A stretch of 64,000 bases of DNA from Neptunicella marina (GCF_014270035.1 NZ_JACNEP010000005.1:62001-126000), one strand, 5' to 3'. Shown: positions 1-9,279, counted from the stretch's first letter. Made by a program: numbers and translations. The notes: generated by a model not told the origin, from the letters alone.

Positions 1-216
1 GATTTTAAAGATTCGCGTATCTGGGATTCCAGTGGTGTTGATGCGCTGGATGGCTTAGCCGACAAATATGAAGAAGCGGGTAAAAAATTACATATCAGAC
101 ACATCAGCAGTGAGTGCCGTGGATTACTTCGTAAAGCAGAAAAATTTGTTGAAATTAATGTTAACGAAGACCCAAGATATCGAATTGCTACCGACCAGTT
201 TGATAACGCTGTGTAG
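1..216 (+). CDS. SulP-family anion transporter, C-terminal STAS domain (5' truncated)
   Basis: An open frame runs from the first base to a TAG stop and gives 71 residues without a start, so this is the 3' end of a gene that begins outside the window. The residues (SRIWDSSGVDALDGL, then KLHIRHISSECRGLL) look like a STAS domain, the cytoplasmic regulatory domain that ends SulP sulfate/bicarbonate/anion permeases. The membrane part is not visible, so substrate cannot be judged. A strong hairpin terminator follows within 30 bases. A stand-alone STAS protein is the alternative. Confidence 0.75.
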   Translation, partial: DFKDSRIWDSSGVDALDGLADKYEEAGKKLHIRHISSECRGLLRKAEKFVEINVNEDPRYRIATDQFDNAV

Positions 217-239
217 ACTTTTAACAGCTAAGTAGACGG

Positions 240-268
240 AAAAGCCAGATAATTATCTGGCTTTTTTA
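240..268 (+). terminator. Rho-independent terminator after the SulP gene
   Basis: A near-perfect palindrome (AAAGCCAGAT, AATT, ATCTGGCTTT) is followed by a run of T. It sits 24 bases after the stop of the transporter gene. The A-run on the other side could also stop transcription from the PadR gene on the - strand. Confidence 0.85.
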
Positions 269-344
269 TACTTTAAATTAGAGTTAGTAAACACACACTT
301 TTACTATTTTTAGATTTAAAATATAAATGTAAACACTTACCAAC

Positions 345-665
345 TTAGTCTTCCAATCCAATTAAAACTTCCGAAATGCTGTACCATCCATCGAGTAATT
401 CAGCTAAATAATCTTGCCCGCTAGAAGTGATTTGATAGTACTTTCTGCGCCGACCCGCTTCTGATGTCCCCCAGATTGATTCGATGTATTTTTGTTTTTC
501 AAGACGATGTAAAACCGGATAAAGCATACCTTCCGTCCAGTCGAATAATTCGTTGGAATCCTGTTTTATTTTGCGCAGTAATTGATAGCCATATGACATG
601 CCAGATTTTAAAACTGACAACACCATAATGTTACTAACCGCCGATGTCATTTCTTTGGTAATCAT
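345..665 (-). CDS. PadR-family transcriptional regulator
   Basis: This 106-residue protein has the PadR winged-helix pattern: a recognition region with SYGYQLLRKI (about residues 24-33), then WTEGMLYPVLHRLEKQKYIES (about 43-63) and a wing with GRRRKYYQIT. PadR proteins are small dimeric repressors that usually control a neighbouring efflux or membrane gene. No obvious target lies next to it here, so it may act on its own promoter, where there is a 16-base inverted repeat (685-700). The start at 665 has AGG directly against the ATG; the ATG five codons in is possible. The function of its regulon is not visible. Confidence 0.85.
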   Translation of the reverse strand: MITKEMTSAVSNIMVLSVLKSGMSYGYQLLRKIKQDSNELFDWTEGMLYPVLHRLEKQKYIESIWGTSEAGRRRKYYQITSSGQDYLAELLDGWYSISEVLIGLED

Positions 666-684
666 CCTGAATGCCTGTTTAAAG

Positions 685-700
685 TAGGTAATTATACCTA
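685..700 (-). promoter_or_regulatory. Inverted repeat in the PadR promoter, possible operator
   Basis: TAGGTA-ATTA-TACCTA is a perfect 6-bp inverted repeat 20 bases upstream of the PadR start. On the - strand a TTGACA lies further upstream (about 727-732) with a weak TAATCT 17 bases on, so the repeat would lie just downstream of that -10. It does not match the ATGT-N8-ACAT form often seen for PadR proteins. Autorepression is inference from position. Confidence 0.4.
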
Positions 701-811
701 GATTAATTAGGTTAGATTAGAGTGTCAATTTATGTGTAATTTATATACTAAACGCGCAATACCTAACAATAAAAGGTAATGAGACTTTTATCGAATAGCT
801 TTAATTGAGGA

Positions 812-847
812 AATCAAAAGAAGTCAGGATGGCTTACACCATCCTGA
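812..847 (-). terminator. Hairpin terminator after the DUF2750 gene
   Basis: A 9-bp stem, TCAGGATGG (824-832) with CCATCCTGA (839-847), has a 6-base loop. On the - strand it is followed by a T-rich stretch (CTTCTTTTGATTT). It lies just after the stop of the gene at 850. Confidence 0.7.
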
Positions 848-849
848 TT

Positions 850-1191
850 TTAAGCTTGAGGAATTTCAGTAATACCACCGTCATGGGGTAATGGAAAAAC
901 AATAATATCCAGCTCATCATCAGCTAAACCAGGTAACCATTTGTTCTGCCAATCACTCAAAGATATTTTATGTGCTTTGCAATTTGCCCAGTCTCCGTTG
1001 ATCCACTCCTGAACAAACTCTTCAGCTGGCCAAACAGGTACATAGTCTAAATCATCTTCTACCAGCAATACGGCCCCATCATCATCCGCCAGGGTCCAGA
1101 GTTGCTGACTCTCTTTTACCATTTTGTGATGATACTCAGCCCGTTGTTGTGCATTAAGTGCTAATACACGTTGAATTTCATCAGCTGTCAT
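850..1191 (-). CDS. DUF2750-family protein
   Basis: A 113-residue acidic soluble protein. The pattern of alternating helix and Trp-containing segments (WTLADDDGAVLLVEDD near residues 32-47, VPVWPAEEFVQEW near 51-63) fits what I recall of DUF2750, a family of unknown function. There is no signal peptide or membrane segment. Its ATG overlaps the stop of the upstream TIGR02647-like gene (ATGA), so the two are translationally coupled and probably work together. No biochemical role can be given. Confidence 0.75.
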   Translation of the reverse strand: MTADEIQRVLALNAQQRAEYHHKMVKESQQLWTLADDDGAVLLVEDDLDYVPVWPAEEFVQEWINGDWANCKAHKISLSDWQNKWLPGLADDELDIIVFPLPHDGGITEIPQA

Positions 1192-1424
1192 TGGCTACCC
1201 TTTAAAGCTTGCATTAAAACATTAGCGTGATGACTAAGATCCTGACCTAAATCGGTCAGGTAGCCACCATCTTCCTGACTGATTATACCGTTAGCATATA
1301 GTCTGTTACAGGCAGAAATAACGCTCTGGTCAGCGTCGTGGTGAACTTTAATTCCCTGAAGCATGGATTCTGTTGGGAATTTAACCAGTAAGTTAAGGTC
1401 GTCCATCATTTGTTGTGTAAACAT
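1188..1424 (-). CDS. TIGR02647-family small protein
   Basis: This 78-residue protein (LNLLVKFPTESMLQGIKVHHDA, then LYANGIISQEDGGYLTDLG) resembles a small gammaproteobacterial family I recall as TIGR02647, sometimes annotated as DNA-binding. The second half reads like a winged-helix fragment. The start is well supported: AGGAG lies 9 bases before the ATG. It is first in a two-gene unit with the DUF2750 gene, which it overlaps by 4 bases. The function is unknown. Confidence 0.75.
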   Translation of the reverse strand: MFTQQMMDDLNLLVKFPTESMLQGIKVHHDADQSVISACNRLYANGIISQEDGGYLTDLGQDLSHHANVLMQALKGSQ

Positions 1425-1462
1425 CGCTTGGTGCTCCTGAAAACTGAAACGAGATCGACCTA

Positions 1463-1478
1463 AGTTACTGTCGTAACT
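1463..1478. repeat. Short inverted repeat in the TIGR02647/ubiD intergenic region
   Basis: AGTTAC-TGTC-GTAACT is a perfect 6-bp inverted repeat about 40 bases upstream of the TIGR02647-like gene and 140 bases upstream of ubiD. It could be an operator; nothing further supports that. Confidence 0.3.
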
Positions 1479-1616
1479 AAGGCGACGTATCTGTATACTA
1501 ACGGTTATTCAGTACTCAAAATAATCGTTGGCTTCTACGCTACACAGGCGTGTAAAGTTGAGCAACCGTTTTATTTTGCTAAACCAGAATTTGAGCTCAG
1601 CTGCCATATTAACTAT

Positions 1617-3104
1617 ATGAAATATAAAGATTTACGAGATTTTATCGATCAACTCGAAGCCAAAGGTTTACTCAAACGTATTCACCAACAAGTTGATCCC
1701 GTTCTGGAAATGACAGAAATTGCCGATCGCACGTTAAAAATGGGTGGGCCGGCGTTATTATTTGAACACCCCAAAGGCTCAAACATTCCTGTACTGGCCA
1801 ACTTATTTGGCACACCTGAACGTGTAGCAATGGGCATGGGACAGGAATCGGTTGAAGCTTTACGCGAGGTAGGCAAACTGCTGGCTTATTTAAAAGAACC
1901 CGAACCGCCCAAAGGGTTAAAAGATGCATGGGATAAAATGCCCATCTTTAAACAAGTATTAAATATGCCGGCTAAAGAGGTGAAAAAAGCACCTTGTCAG
2001 CAAGTGATACTTAATGAAGAGCAAGTAGATTTAACTAACCTGCCGATTCAAACCTGTTGGCCAGGTGATGTTGCACCGTTAATAACCTGGGGTTTAACTG
2101 TTACTAAGGGACCTAATAAGAGTCGTCAGAACTTAGGTATTTACCGTCAGCAATTATTAGGCCCCAACAAACTCATAATGCGCTGGTTGTCTCACCGTGG
2201 TGGTGCGCTGGACTTTAAAGAATGGTGTGATGCCAATCCCGGTGAAAAATTCCCGGTTGCTGTGGCGTTAGGCGCAGATCCAGCAACGATTTTAGGTGCC
2301 GTTACGCCTGTTCCTGATACCCTTTCAGAATATGCTTTTGCCGGGTTATTACGTGGTGATAAAACCGAAGTGGTGAAGTGTATTAGCAACGATTTGCAAG
2401 TACCCGCTTCGGCCGAGTTTGTTTTGGAGGGTTATATAGATCCAACCGAAACAGCACCGGAAGGCCCTTATGGTGATCACACAGGTTACTACAACGAAGT
2501 AGAAACCTTTCCGGTGTTTACGGTAACCCACATAACTCATCGTAAAGATCCGATTTATCACAGTACGTACACCGGCCGTCCACCGGATGAACCCGCCGTT
2601 TTGGGTGTCGCACTTAACGAAGTTTTTGTGCCAATTCTGCAGCGTCAATTCCCTGAGATTGTCGATTTTTACTTGCCACCTGAGGGTTGTAGCTATCGTA
2701 TGGCGGTGGTTACGATGAAGAAACAATATCCGGGTCATGCCAAACGCGTGATGATGGGAGTTTGGTCTTTCCTGCGTCAATTTATGTACACCAAATTTGT
2801 GATTGTGTGTGATGACGATGTGAATGCCCGTGACTGGAATGATGTTATCTGGGCGATAACCACTCGCATGGATCCAGCGCGCGATACCACCTTAGTGGAA
2901 AATACCCCGATAGATTATCTCGATTTTGCCTCACCAGTATCTGGCTTAGGCTCCAAAATGGGTATGGATGCCACCAATAAATGGCCGGGTGAAACAGACC
3001 GCGAATGGGGACGCAGTATAGAAATGAGCCAATCAGTGAAAGATAAAATTGACGCACTTTGGCCTGAATTAGAAATTGAAACTCTTAATAAAAGTAAAAA
3101 TTAA
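1617..3104 (+). CDS. ubiD: 4-hydroxy-3-polyprenylbenzoate decarboxylase UbiD
   Basis: UbiD removes the carboxyl group of 4-hydroxy-3-octaprenylbenzoate in ubiquinone synthesis, using the prenylated flavin made by UbiX. The 495-residue length is that of the E. coli-type enzyme. The N-terminus [14 protein letters not shown] is typical, and the segment [15 protein letters not shown] (about residues 284-298) holds the acidic active-site residues known for the family. Other conserved stretches are NLGIYRQQ and GPALLFE. The gene is followed with no gap by fre (TAA then ATG), the arrangement seen in many gammaproteobacteria. The Shine-Dalgarno match is weak. Confidence 0.95.
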   Translation: MKYKDLRDFIDQLEAKGLLKRIHQQVDPVLEMTEIADRTLKMGGPALLFEHPKGSNIPVLANLFGTPERVAMGMGQESVEALREVGKLLAYLKEPEPPKGLKDAWDKMPIFKQVLNMPAKEVKKAPCQQVILNEEQVDLTNLPIQTCWPGDVAPLITWGLTVTKGPNKSRQNLGIYRQQLLGPNKLIMRWLSHRGGALDFKEWCDANPGEKFPVAVALGADPATILGAVTPVPDTLSEYAFAGLLRGDKTEVVKCISNDLQVPASAEFVLEGYIDPTETAPEGPYGDHTGYYNEVETFPVFTVTHITHRKDPIYHSTYTGRPPDEPAVLGVALNEVFVPILQRQFPEIVDFYLPPEGCSYRMAVVTMKKQYPGHAKRVMMGVWSFLRQFMYTKFVIVCDDDVNARDWNDVIWAITTRMDPARDTTLVENTPIDYLDFASPVSGLGSKMGMDATNKWPGETDREWGRSIEMSQSVKDKIDALWPELEIETLNKSKN

Positions 3105-3803
3105 ATGACTGATATCGTTTGTAAAGTTAGTAAAATTGAAGCACTGACTCCGTTTGTACAGCGCATTATCTTAACACCGGAAAAACCGGTTTCGTTTAAG
3201 GCAGGACAATATATTCGTGTTGCCATGAGTGAAACAGACCGCCGTCCATTTTCAATAGCCAATGGTCCACAGGACAGTGATTTTATTGAATTGCATATTG
3301 GTGCAACCGAACAAAATCCTTATGCCTGGGAGGTTCTCAAACACTTAGAAGCTCAGGATAAATGCATAATCGACGGCCCGCATGGCAACGCTTTTTGGCG
3401 TCAGGACTCAGATAAGCCCATTATATTGCTGGCAGGTGGAACAGGTTATTCTTATACCAGCTCATTACTTAACGCCATGTTAGCTACCCCAGGAAAACAA
3501 CCATTGTTTTTGTATTGGGGAACCCGTACAGAAGAAGATATGTACCATCTGGCAGAATTACAGGCGTTAGCTGCAAAACATAGCAGATTCAATTTCGTGC
3601 CAGTCATCGAAACACCAAGTGAAAATTGGTCCGGTAAATCAGGTCTTGTTCATGAAGCCATTATGCAAGACTTCACTAGTCTGGAGCCCTATCAGGTTTA
3701 CGTGGCCGGACGCTTCGAAATGGCAGGTAAAGCCAGAGAAGACTTTTCTGAAAAAGGCTTAGTTAAAGAACATCTGTTTGGTGATGCCTTTGAGTTTATT
3801 TAA
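3105..3803 (+). CDS. fre: NAD(P)H-flavin reductase Fre
   Basis: A 232-residue soluble reductase of the ferredoxin-NADP reductase fold, which passes hydride from NAD(P)H to free flavins. RPFSIAN (residues 47-53) is the flavin-binding motif, GGTGYSYTSS (111-120) is the nucleotide-binding loop, and the C-terminal segment VAGRFEMAGKARE is typical of Fre. It starts on the base after the ubiD stop. The pairing makes sense because UbiX/UbiD depend on reduced flavin. A strong bidirectional terminator follows. Confidence 0.93.
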   Translation: MTDIVCKVSKIEALTPFVQRIILTPEKPVSFKAGQYIRVAMSETDRRPFSIANGPQDSDFIELHIGATEQNPYAWEVLKHLEAQDKCIIDGPHGNAFWRQDSDKPIILLAGGTGYSYTSSLLNAMLATPGKQPLFLYWGTRTEEDMYHLAELQALAAKHSRFNFVPVIETPSENWSGKSGLVHEAIMQDFTSLEPYQVYVAGRFEMAGKAREDFSEKGLVKEHLFGDAFEFI

Positions 3804-3840
3804 ATCGGTATAACCTTTTCCAGCAAAGAGACTAAGCAAT

Positions 3841-3870
3841 AAAAAAGCCCGTTAATTAACGGGCTTTTTT
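3841..3870. terminator. Bidirectional terminator between fre and dsbA
   Basis: A perfect 30-base palindrome: six A, GCCCGTTAATTAACGGGC, six T. It lies between two convergent genes and gives a GC-rich stem followed by a T run in both directions. Confidence 0.92.
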
Positions 3871-3889
3871 GTAACGTAACTGCTTTGAT

Positions 3890-4513
3890 TTATTTCTGCT
3901 GGCTTAACCAAACAATCAAATCAACCATATCGTCACTACTCATATCACGGGTAAAATGTGCTTTGTATTTACCGTTTACGATAAAAGTAGGCACACTGTT
4001 TACGTGAGCGCGATATTCATCAATAATTTTGTTGTTTTTCAATGCCAGACTATTAACACCAAAACCCTTGATTTGTTTATCAAAAGCATCGCCATCAATA
4101 CCGTTAACCACAGCAATATTTTTTAGATCATTAATAGAAGTGATGTGCGCACGCTGTACATGAATGTAGTTGAAAATGGCTTTATTCAGTACATCTTGCT
4201 GCTTCAAGACACGACCGGCCATCATCGCTTTAGTGGCAAAGTTCTGTATTTCAGGCGTGGTAAATCCCATGAAGTTAACATGCACTTTGTTGAATTTAAC
4301 GTTTTGCGGCAGTTTCTGTTTAATCACATCCACGATAGATTCAAAACGGTAACAATGTGGACACCAAAACGAGAAAAATTCCAACACTTCGGGTTTATCA
4401 GTGGCTTTGTCAGCAATAACTTCATACTGCTCACCTTCTTTCCAAAGTTCCTGAGCGTTTACCTGAAGCGGAATTAAAACTGCAAGTAATAGAGCACCTA
4501 ATAACTTCTTCAT
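3890..4513 (-). CDS. dsbA: Periplasmic thiol:disulfide interchange protein DsbA
   Basis: DsbA puts disulfide bonds into exported proteins. From the ATG at 4513 the protein begins MKKLLGALLLAVLIP and has a signal peptide that would be cut after VNA (residue 20). The catalytic CPHC is at residues 51-54 inside FFSFWCPHCYRFES, and the cis-proline loop (NSVPTFIVNGKY) is near the C-terminus. A TTG three codons upstream is also open; the ATG is preferred because the signal peptide begins there and an AGAAG lies 9 bases before it. The length of 207 is normal. Confidence 0.94.
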   Translation of the reverse strand: MKKLLGALLLAVLIPLQVNAQELWKEGEQYEVIADKATDKPEVLEFFSFWCPHCYRFESIVDVIKQKLPQNVKFNKVHVNFMGFTTPEIQNFATKAMMAGRVLKQQDVLNKAIFNYIHVQRAHITSINDLKNIAVVNGIDGDAFDKQIKGFGVNSLALKNNKIIDEYRAHVNSVPTFIVNGKYKAHFTRDMSSDDMVDLIVWLSQQK

Positions 4514-4617
4514 ATTTATCAACTTCTATACAAACCTAAAGACAGGGCCGCAGAATACCATAGCCCGTAACCAAAAAACGACTCCCGAATGTTACAAGCT
4601 ATGATAAGTAGAACAAA

Positions 4618-6531
4618 TTAAAGCGAGTAACTTGCACCTAAATACACCCCACGACCTGCACCTGCGTAACCGTAAACATCCTGATAATCATGATCAAAAA
4701 GGTTTTCCAGTCTTGCATTTAATTGCAGCGAAGGGGTTAGCTTGTACTGAGCTCCAATATTGACCAGCGTATATGCAGATAGTTTCACTGTTGTTTGTGG
4801 CTCTGGATAAGGCGGATAAAAAACATCCGTTCTTGTACCTTGGTAAGATGCATGCAGGAATAAGTTACCGGCATCACTGGCAAAAGGTGTACTTAGCGTT
4901 AAGCCCGCAGTGTGACTGGGTCGACGTAATTCCTCAATATATCCATCACCTGCAGCATCAGGCTCATCAGCGTCAAGATAACTGTAATTAAGCGCAACAT
5001 TCACTAAACCAATCTGACCCTGAAGGCTGGTTTCTGCACCTTTGCGTTTACTCTTACCGTCCTTATTAACTGCTGTAGTAACAAAATTAACCGCATCATA
5101 ATAATAACCATTAATTTCATCTTCCAGCTCTGCAGAATAGGCTGACCAGCCCCACAACCAGTTATTCGCCAGATAAATATCACCACCCATTTCTATACTT
5201 ACCGACTCTTCAGGTGACAAATCCGGATTTCCCACAAAAGGAAAAGATGAAGTGGCGTAGTAACCAAAACGCTCTACAAAAGAGGGGTTTTTAACCGCTT
5301 TACCTGCGTTAACAAATAAGCGGTAGTCATTTGATGGCGTATATACTAAACCAGCGTTATAGCTCGTTGCATTGTCATAAGTATCGTTATTGTCATAACG
5401 TGCACTCGCGGTAAGAGAGAACTGTTTACTTATTGAGTGTTGCAAATTAAACACCAGCGATTTTACTGTGTTAGATAAATCGCGATTTGGGTCACCGTAA
5501 TCAGTCACTGCGCCATATTGCACAAAATTTTCAGTACTTTGCTCTAATGCAACAGTGACATGGCTCAATTCAGCATATTGCAACGTCGATTGCAGGTAGA
5601 ATTTACGTTTATCGCTGTGGTTAGCACCATTAGGTTGCTGGTTAGCGAAGGTATCATTTTCATTGCGATTAAATTGCACACCCGCTTTATATTGCCATTG
5701 GTCAAAATCACCACTCCAGCTCAATTGGCCTGTTTGACGCAATATATCTGTGTAATTGTCCGCATCGGCAGGCAGGCCAGTGTTAAAATCTGTACCGTCA
5801 AATTCGGTCGTTGCATCCTGATGCTGAATGCTAAAATCAATACGCTGGTTCTTCGCAACCTGCCAGCCTAGTGAGCTGGATAGTTGAACACTCTGATAGC
5901 CATCATCTTCGTCACCTTGTTGCGAAATGTTGGTACCATTGGTATCAAATAAACTGGCTGAAAAAGCATAATTCACGTCAGACGCCGCACCACTGACTTT
6001 AGCCTGCACTTTTTTACTTTTGTGATTACCGGCCATAGCACTTATTTTAGCTTTGGTATCGCCACTGCCTTTTTGAGTCGTAATGGCAATAACACCACCC
6101 ACAGCACCACTTCCCCAAAGCGCACTTTGTGAACCACGTAAAATTTCAATTTTTTCGATGTCAGACAGGTTCAATTGAGAAAAGTCGACTAACTCCCCCT
6201 GGCCAATATCATTAATGGCCACACCATCAACCAGCACTAAGACGTGATTAGTTTCACTTCCACGCAGCCTTAGTTCAGCAACCGCGCCTTTACCACCAGA
6301 CTGGCTAAACGCCAGACTATTTTGGCCGCGCAATAGATCAACAATACTAAAGGCCCCGGATTGTTCAATCTGATCCTGGGTAATAACGCTGACAGAACCT
6401 GCCACTTTCGAAGTAGGAATAGGTATTCTCGAACCTAAAACACTAATTTTTTCAATGGCTTCGTCTGCAATAACCGGAATAGAAAAACCGACAGCCAGTG
6501 CCAGCACTGACCATTTAGATACACTAGACAT
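4618..6531 (-). CDS. btuB: TonB-dependent vitamin B12 receptor BtuB
   Basis: An outer-membrane receptor for cobalamin. The ATG at 6531 gives a signal peptide (MSSVSKWSVLALAVGFSIP, cut after IAD or nearby), a TonB box-like EKISVLG, a plug domain with the LRGQNSLAF and VLVLVDGVAIND segments, and a long beta-barrel ending in an aromatic-rich strand (GVYLGASYSL). The frame is open 12 codons further upstream, but that extension carries no signal peptide and overlaps the leader hairpin. The cobalamin riboswitch directly upstream makes the B12 assignment firm and indicates repression when B12 is plentiful. Confidence 0.93.
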   Translation of the reverse strand: MSSVSKWSVLALAVGFSIPVIADEAIEKISVLGSRIPIPTSKVAGSVSVITQDQIEQSGAFSIVDLLRGQNSLAFSQSGGKGAVAELRLRGSETNHVLVLVDGVAINDIGQGELVDFSQLNLSDIEKIEILRGSQSALWGSGAVGGVIAITTQKGSGDTKAKISAMAGNHKSKKVQAKVSGAASDVNYAFSASLFDTNGTNISQQGDEDDGYQSVQLSSSLGWQVAKNQRIDFSIQHQDATTEFDGTDFNTGLPADADNYTDILRQTGQLSWSGDFDQWQYKAGVQFNRNENDTFANQQPNGANHSDKRKFYLQSTLQYAELSHVTVALEQSTENFVQYGAVTDYGDPNRDLSNTVKSLVFNLQHSISKQFSLTASARYDNNDTYDNATSYNAGLVYTPSNDYRLFVNAGKAVKNPSFVERFGYYATSSFPFVGNPDLSPEESVSIEMGGDIYLANNWLWGWSAYSAELEDEINGYYYDAVNFVTTAVNKDGKSKRKGAETSLQGQIGLVNVALNYSYLDADEPDAAGDGYIEELRRPSHTAGLTLSTPFASDAGNLFLHASYQGTRTDVFYPPYPEPQTTVKLSAYTLVNIGAQYKLTPSLQLNARLENLFDHDYQDVYGYAGAGRGVYLGASYSL

Positions 6532-6604
6532 AATATGTATGACCCTGTAAATGCTCCACCCGAGCATGTGAATTTACATTCAAGAAAATGTATTCTTAAA
6601 CTAG

Positions 6605-6790
6605 GACTGCATTTTAAGGCCGGTATCCGGGCTGATAAGCGCTTACGCAGGTTTATTACCTTCCCATGCAATGCACAGTGGTTATCAATAAACCTTATCT
6701 GTCGATGACTTATTTGACCGTTGCGGGGGCAGCGTCTGACTGTTACAGAACTTCCCGTTTAACTCCGATATATCCAGAGCACCTTAAAAT
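6605..6790 (-). ncRNA. Cobalamin (B12) riboswitch in the btuB leader
   Basis: Read on the - strand, the leader contains the hallmark cobalamin-riboswitch elements in order: AAACGGGAAG near the 5' end (6751-6762), the B12 box GCTGCCCCCGCAACGG (about 6718-6733), a second TGGGAAGG (about 6658-6665) and the closing CAGCCCGGATACCGGCC (about 6618-6634). Between it and the btuB start is a hairpin with arms ATGCTC/GAGCAT (about 6552-6568) that would serve as part of the expression platform. The exact ends are approximate. It explains most of the 309-base space between srkA and btuB. Confidence 0.93.
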
Positions 6791-6840
6791 CGTGGAAATT
6801 ATAATTCAACGTAATATTAATTCAATCAACTTTGCTGGTA

Positions 6841-7830
6841 TCAGCAATTTCCATTGATCTGAGACATAAGCGTTAACGGAGGCTCTTGCAATGCGGCAAA
6901 TTGCTCTTTTAACGCCAGAATTTGTTGCTCCCAATACTGCTGAGTAGCAAACCATGGGAATGCTGCAGGAAAAGCAGGGTCATGCCAGCGGTTCGCCAGC
7001 CAGCCCATATAATGAATCATGCGCATAGCACGCAAAGGTTCAATCAAAGTCAATTGAGAATGATCAAAGTCACAATATTCACTATAAGCTTCAACTAATG
7101 TGTCCAGCTGCAACAACTGCTCCTGACGATCGCCAGACAGCATCATCCATAAATCTTGTATTGCAGGCCCCATTCGACAATCGTCCAAATCAACAAAGCT
7201 TGGCCCATCGCGCCACAAAATATTTCCGGGATGACAATCACCGTGCAGCCGAATACAGTGATGCTCAGAAAACTGCTCTCTGACCTGATTGATCACCATA
7301 TCAACAATAGTGAAAAAAGCTTCATGCAGGTTAACTGGAATGATCTGACTATTACGCAGTACGTCTCCAGGCTCATTTAAATAAGCATCGAGCGTTATTT
7401 TAGGGCGAAATTCAAAATCCTTGCCTTGAGCTACCTGATGAATACGACCAATAAAACGTCCCATCCATTCAAGTTGCTCAAGATTGTCAACTTCAAACTG
7501 GCGCCCTCCGACTGATGGATAAAGAGCAAAATAATATGACTGGTATTCTAATAGGCTGCCAGCAGAAAAATTCAGCGGTGCAACAACCGGAATATCGTGG
7601 TTTGCCAGCTCATGCGCGAATTCATGCTCTTCAATTAATTGCTGTTTTGTCCAGCGCTGAGGACGATAAAACTTAACAACATAACGTTTATTATCGCTGG
7701 CTATAAACTGATAAACCCGGTTTTCATAGCTATTAAGTGGCAGCAAACCGGATGCAACCTCAATCCCAACGGACTCAATGGCATCTAAAATGACATCTGG
7801 CGACAGCGCCGCAAAATTAAATTCAGCCAC
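6841..7830 (-). CDS. srkA: Stress response kinase SrkA (YihE family)
   Basis: A 329-residue aminoglycoside-phosphotransferase-fold kinase, the usual length for SrkA. The ATP-side lysine is in YVVKFYRPQRW (about 50-60), the catalytic loop is HGDCHPGN (196-203), and the metal-binding FVDLDD is at 212-217. In E. coli this protein kinase counters stress-induced death linked to the Cpx response. It lies 9 bases after ccoG on the same strand. In many gammaproteobacteria srkA pairs with dsbA; here dsbA is close but separated by btuB. Confidence 0.92.
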   Translation of the reverse strand: MAEFNFAALSPDVILDAIESVGIEVASGLLPLNSYENRVYQFIASDNKRYVVKFYRPQRWTKQQLIEEHEFAHELANHDIPVVAPLNFSAGSLLEYQSYYFALYPSVGGRQFEVDNLEQLEWMGRFIGRIHQVAQGKDFEFRPKITLDAYLNEPGDVLRNSQIIPVNLHEAFFTIVDMVINQVREQFSEHHCIRLHGDCHPGNILWRDGPSFVDLDDCRMGPAIQDLWMMLSGDRQEQLLQLDTLVEAYSEYCDFDHSQLTLIEPLRAMRMIHYMGWLANRWHDPAFPAAFPWFATQQYWEQQILALKEQFAALQEPPLTLMSQINGNC

Positions 7831-7839
7831 ACATCTCTC

Positions 7840-9279
7840 TTATAAATCCGGGTACAGGAATTTAGATGATTCGTGTTGTACTACATCCTGCTCACCTGCG
7901 TTTATCGCCTGCACGTCAAAGGTAATATTGGTCACCGTTTCTTTAATTGAATAGGGATCAACCGCCACACTTATTGGCAAGGTAAATACCTCTCCACCTT
8001 TCACGCTGATGGTTTGCTCGCCTGTGATTCTTGGGTCAGTCAATCCACTCACAGAAATCTGATATTGCTGCTCAAACTGCGACTTGTTGAGAATTTTAAG
8101 GGTGTAGACGTTTTCAATTAATCCATCGTTAGTTTCGCGATACAGACTGTTACGGTCACGGATAATATCCACCGCCAGAGGCACACGGGTGAATAACTCT
8201 AAACATAACAATGCCACCATAACCAACAGAACGACTGCATACCCCACCAACTTGGGACGCAAAATATGACTTTTACCACCGGCTAATTCACTTTCTGAGG
8301 TAAAACGAATCAGGCCTCGCTCATATTTCATTTTGTCCATGGTATCGTTACAGGCATCAATACACTTACCGCAATCAATACACTCATATTGCAAGCCGTT
8401 ACGAATATCGATACCGGTCGGACAAACCTGCACACACAAATTACAATCGACGCAATCGCCAATGTTTTTCTGCTCACGTGTTTCTTTATCCATTTTACGC
8501 GAACGTGGACCTCGACTTTCACCACGGGCAGCATCATAGGTAACGGTTAACGTATCTTTATCAAACATCACCGACTGAAAACGCGCATAAGGACATATGT
8601 GAGTACACATAATTTCGCGCAGCCAGCCGGCGTTGCCGTAAGTACACAAAGCAAAGAACAAGGTCCAGACGGTAATCCAGAAGCCGGTTTGCAGGGTGAA
8701 GAAATCGACGAATAACTCACGAATAGGTGCAAAGTAGCCTACAAAAGTTAACGCAGTTAGCAATGAAACAATTACCCAGCTCAGGTGTTTTGCACTTTTT
8801 CGCCAGAACTTATCAAAGTCCATTTTGCGTTCATCAAGTTTTATACGTTTATTGCGGTTACCTTCAAAGACCTCTTCAAACCAAATGAAAATAAAGGTCC
8901 AGGTGGTTTGTGGGCACATAAATCCACACCATACCCGCCCGGCAAAGGTAGTGACAAAAAACAGCGCATAAGCCGCAACAATGAAGATCCAAGCCAATAA
9001 CGTTAAATCCTGCGGCCATAACGTCAGGTTAAAAATAGTGAAGCGCTGCTCGGCCAGATCGAACAAAATTGCTTGCTGACCGTTAAATTGCAACCAGGGC
9101 AATAACGCAAACATACCGAGGAAAAAGAATCCAAAAGTGCGACGAAAGGTGTCCAGTGCCCCTTTTACTGCACGCACATAAATATGACTACGCGGGGTGT
9201 ACTGATTATTGTGTTTACTGGATTCAGGCTGATGGATTTTTACGGGGGTAATATCTTTTACGGGAATCTGATCATTCAT
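7840..9279 (-). CDS. ccoG: Cytochrome c oxidase accessory protein CcoG (RdxA/FixG)
   Basis: A membrane iron-sulfur protein needed for assembly of cbb3-type oxidase, probably as a copper reductase. It has several membrane helices in the first 270 residues, a WCGFMCPQTTW motif (about 117-127), CTHICPYARFQ, and two ferredoxin-like clusters (CVDCNLCVQVCP and CIDCGKCIDAC, about 277-315). A C-terminal Ig-like domain follows the last helix. The 479-residue length is typical. The cco oxidase genes are not in the window. Upstream TTGATTTAAGGCAA only weakly resembles an FNR box. Confidence 0.93.
   Translation of the reverse strand: MNDQIPVKDITPVKIHQPESSKHNNQYTPRSHIYVRAVKGALDTFRRTFGFFFLGMFALLPWLQFNGQQAILFDLAEQRFTIFNLTLWPQDLTLLAWIFIVAAYALFFVTTFAGRVWCGFMCPQTTWTFIFIWFEEVFEGNRNKRIKLDERKMDFDKFWRKSAKHLSWVIVSLLTALTFVGYFAPIRELFVDFFTLQTGFWITVWTLFFALCTYGNAGWLREIMCTHICPYARFQSVMFDKDTLTVTYDAARGESRGPRSRKMDKETREQKNIGDCVDCNLCVQVCPTGIDIRNGLQYECIDCGKCIDACNDTMDKMKYERGLIRFTSESELAGGKSHILRPKLVGYAVVLLVMVALLCLELFTRVPLAVDIIRDRNSLYRETNDGLIENVYTLKILNKSQFEQQYQISVSGLTDPRITGEQTISVKGGEVFTLPISVAVDPYSIKETVTNITFDVQAINAGEQDVVQHESSKFLYPDL

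Noticed and set aside
2349-2780. 143-codon open frame on the - strand
   Set aside because: It lies wholly inside ubiD on the opposite strand and has no family resemblance; a shadow of codon bias.
4145-4477. 110-codon + strand frame
   Set aside because: Antisense to dsbA, whose CPHC motif and signal peptide are unmistakable.
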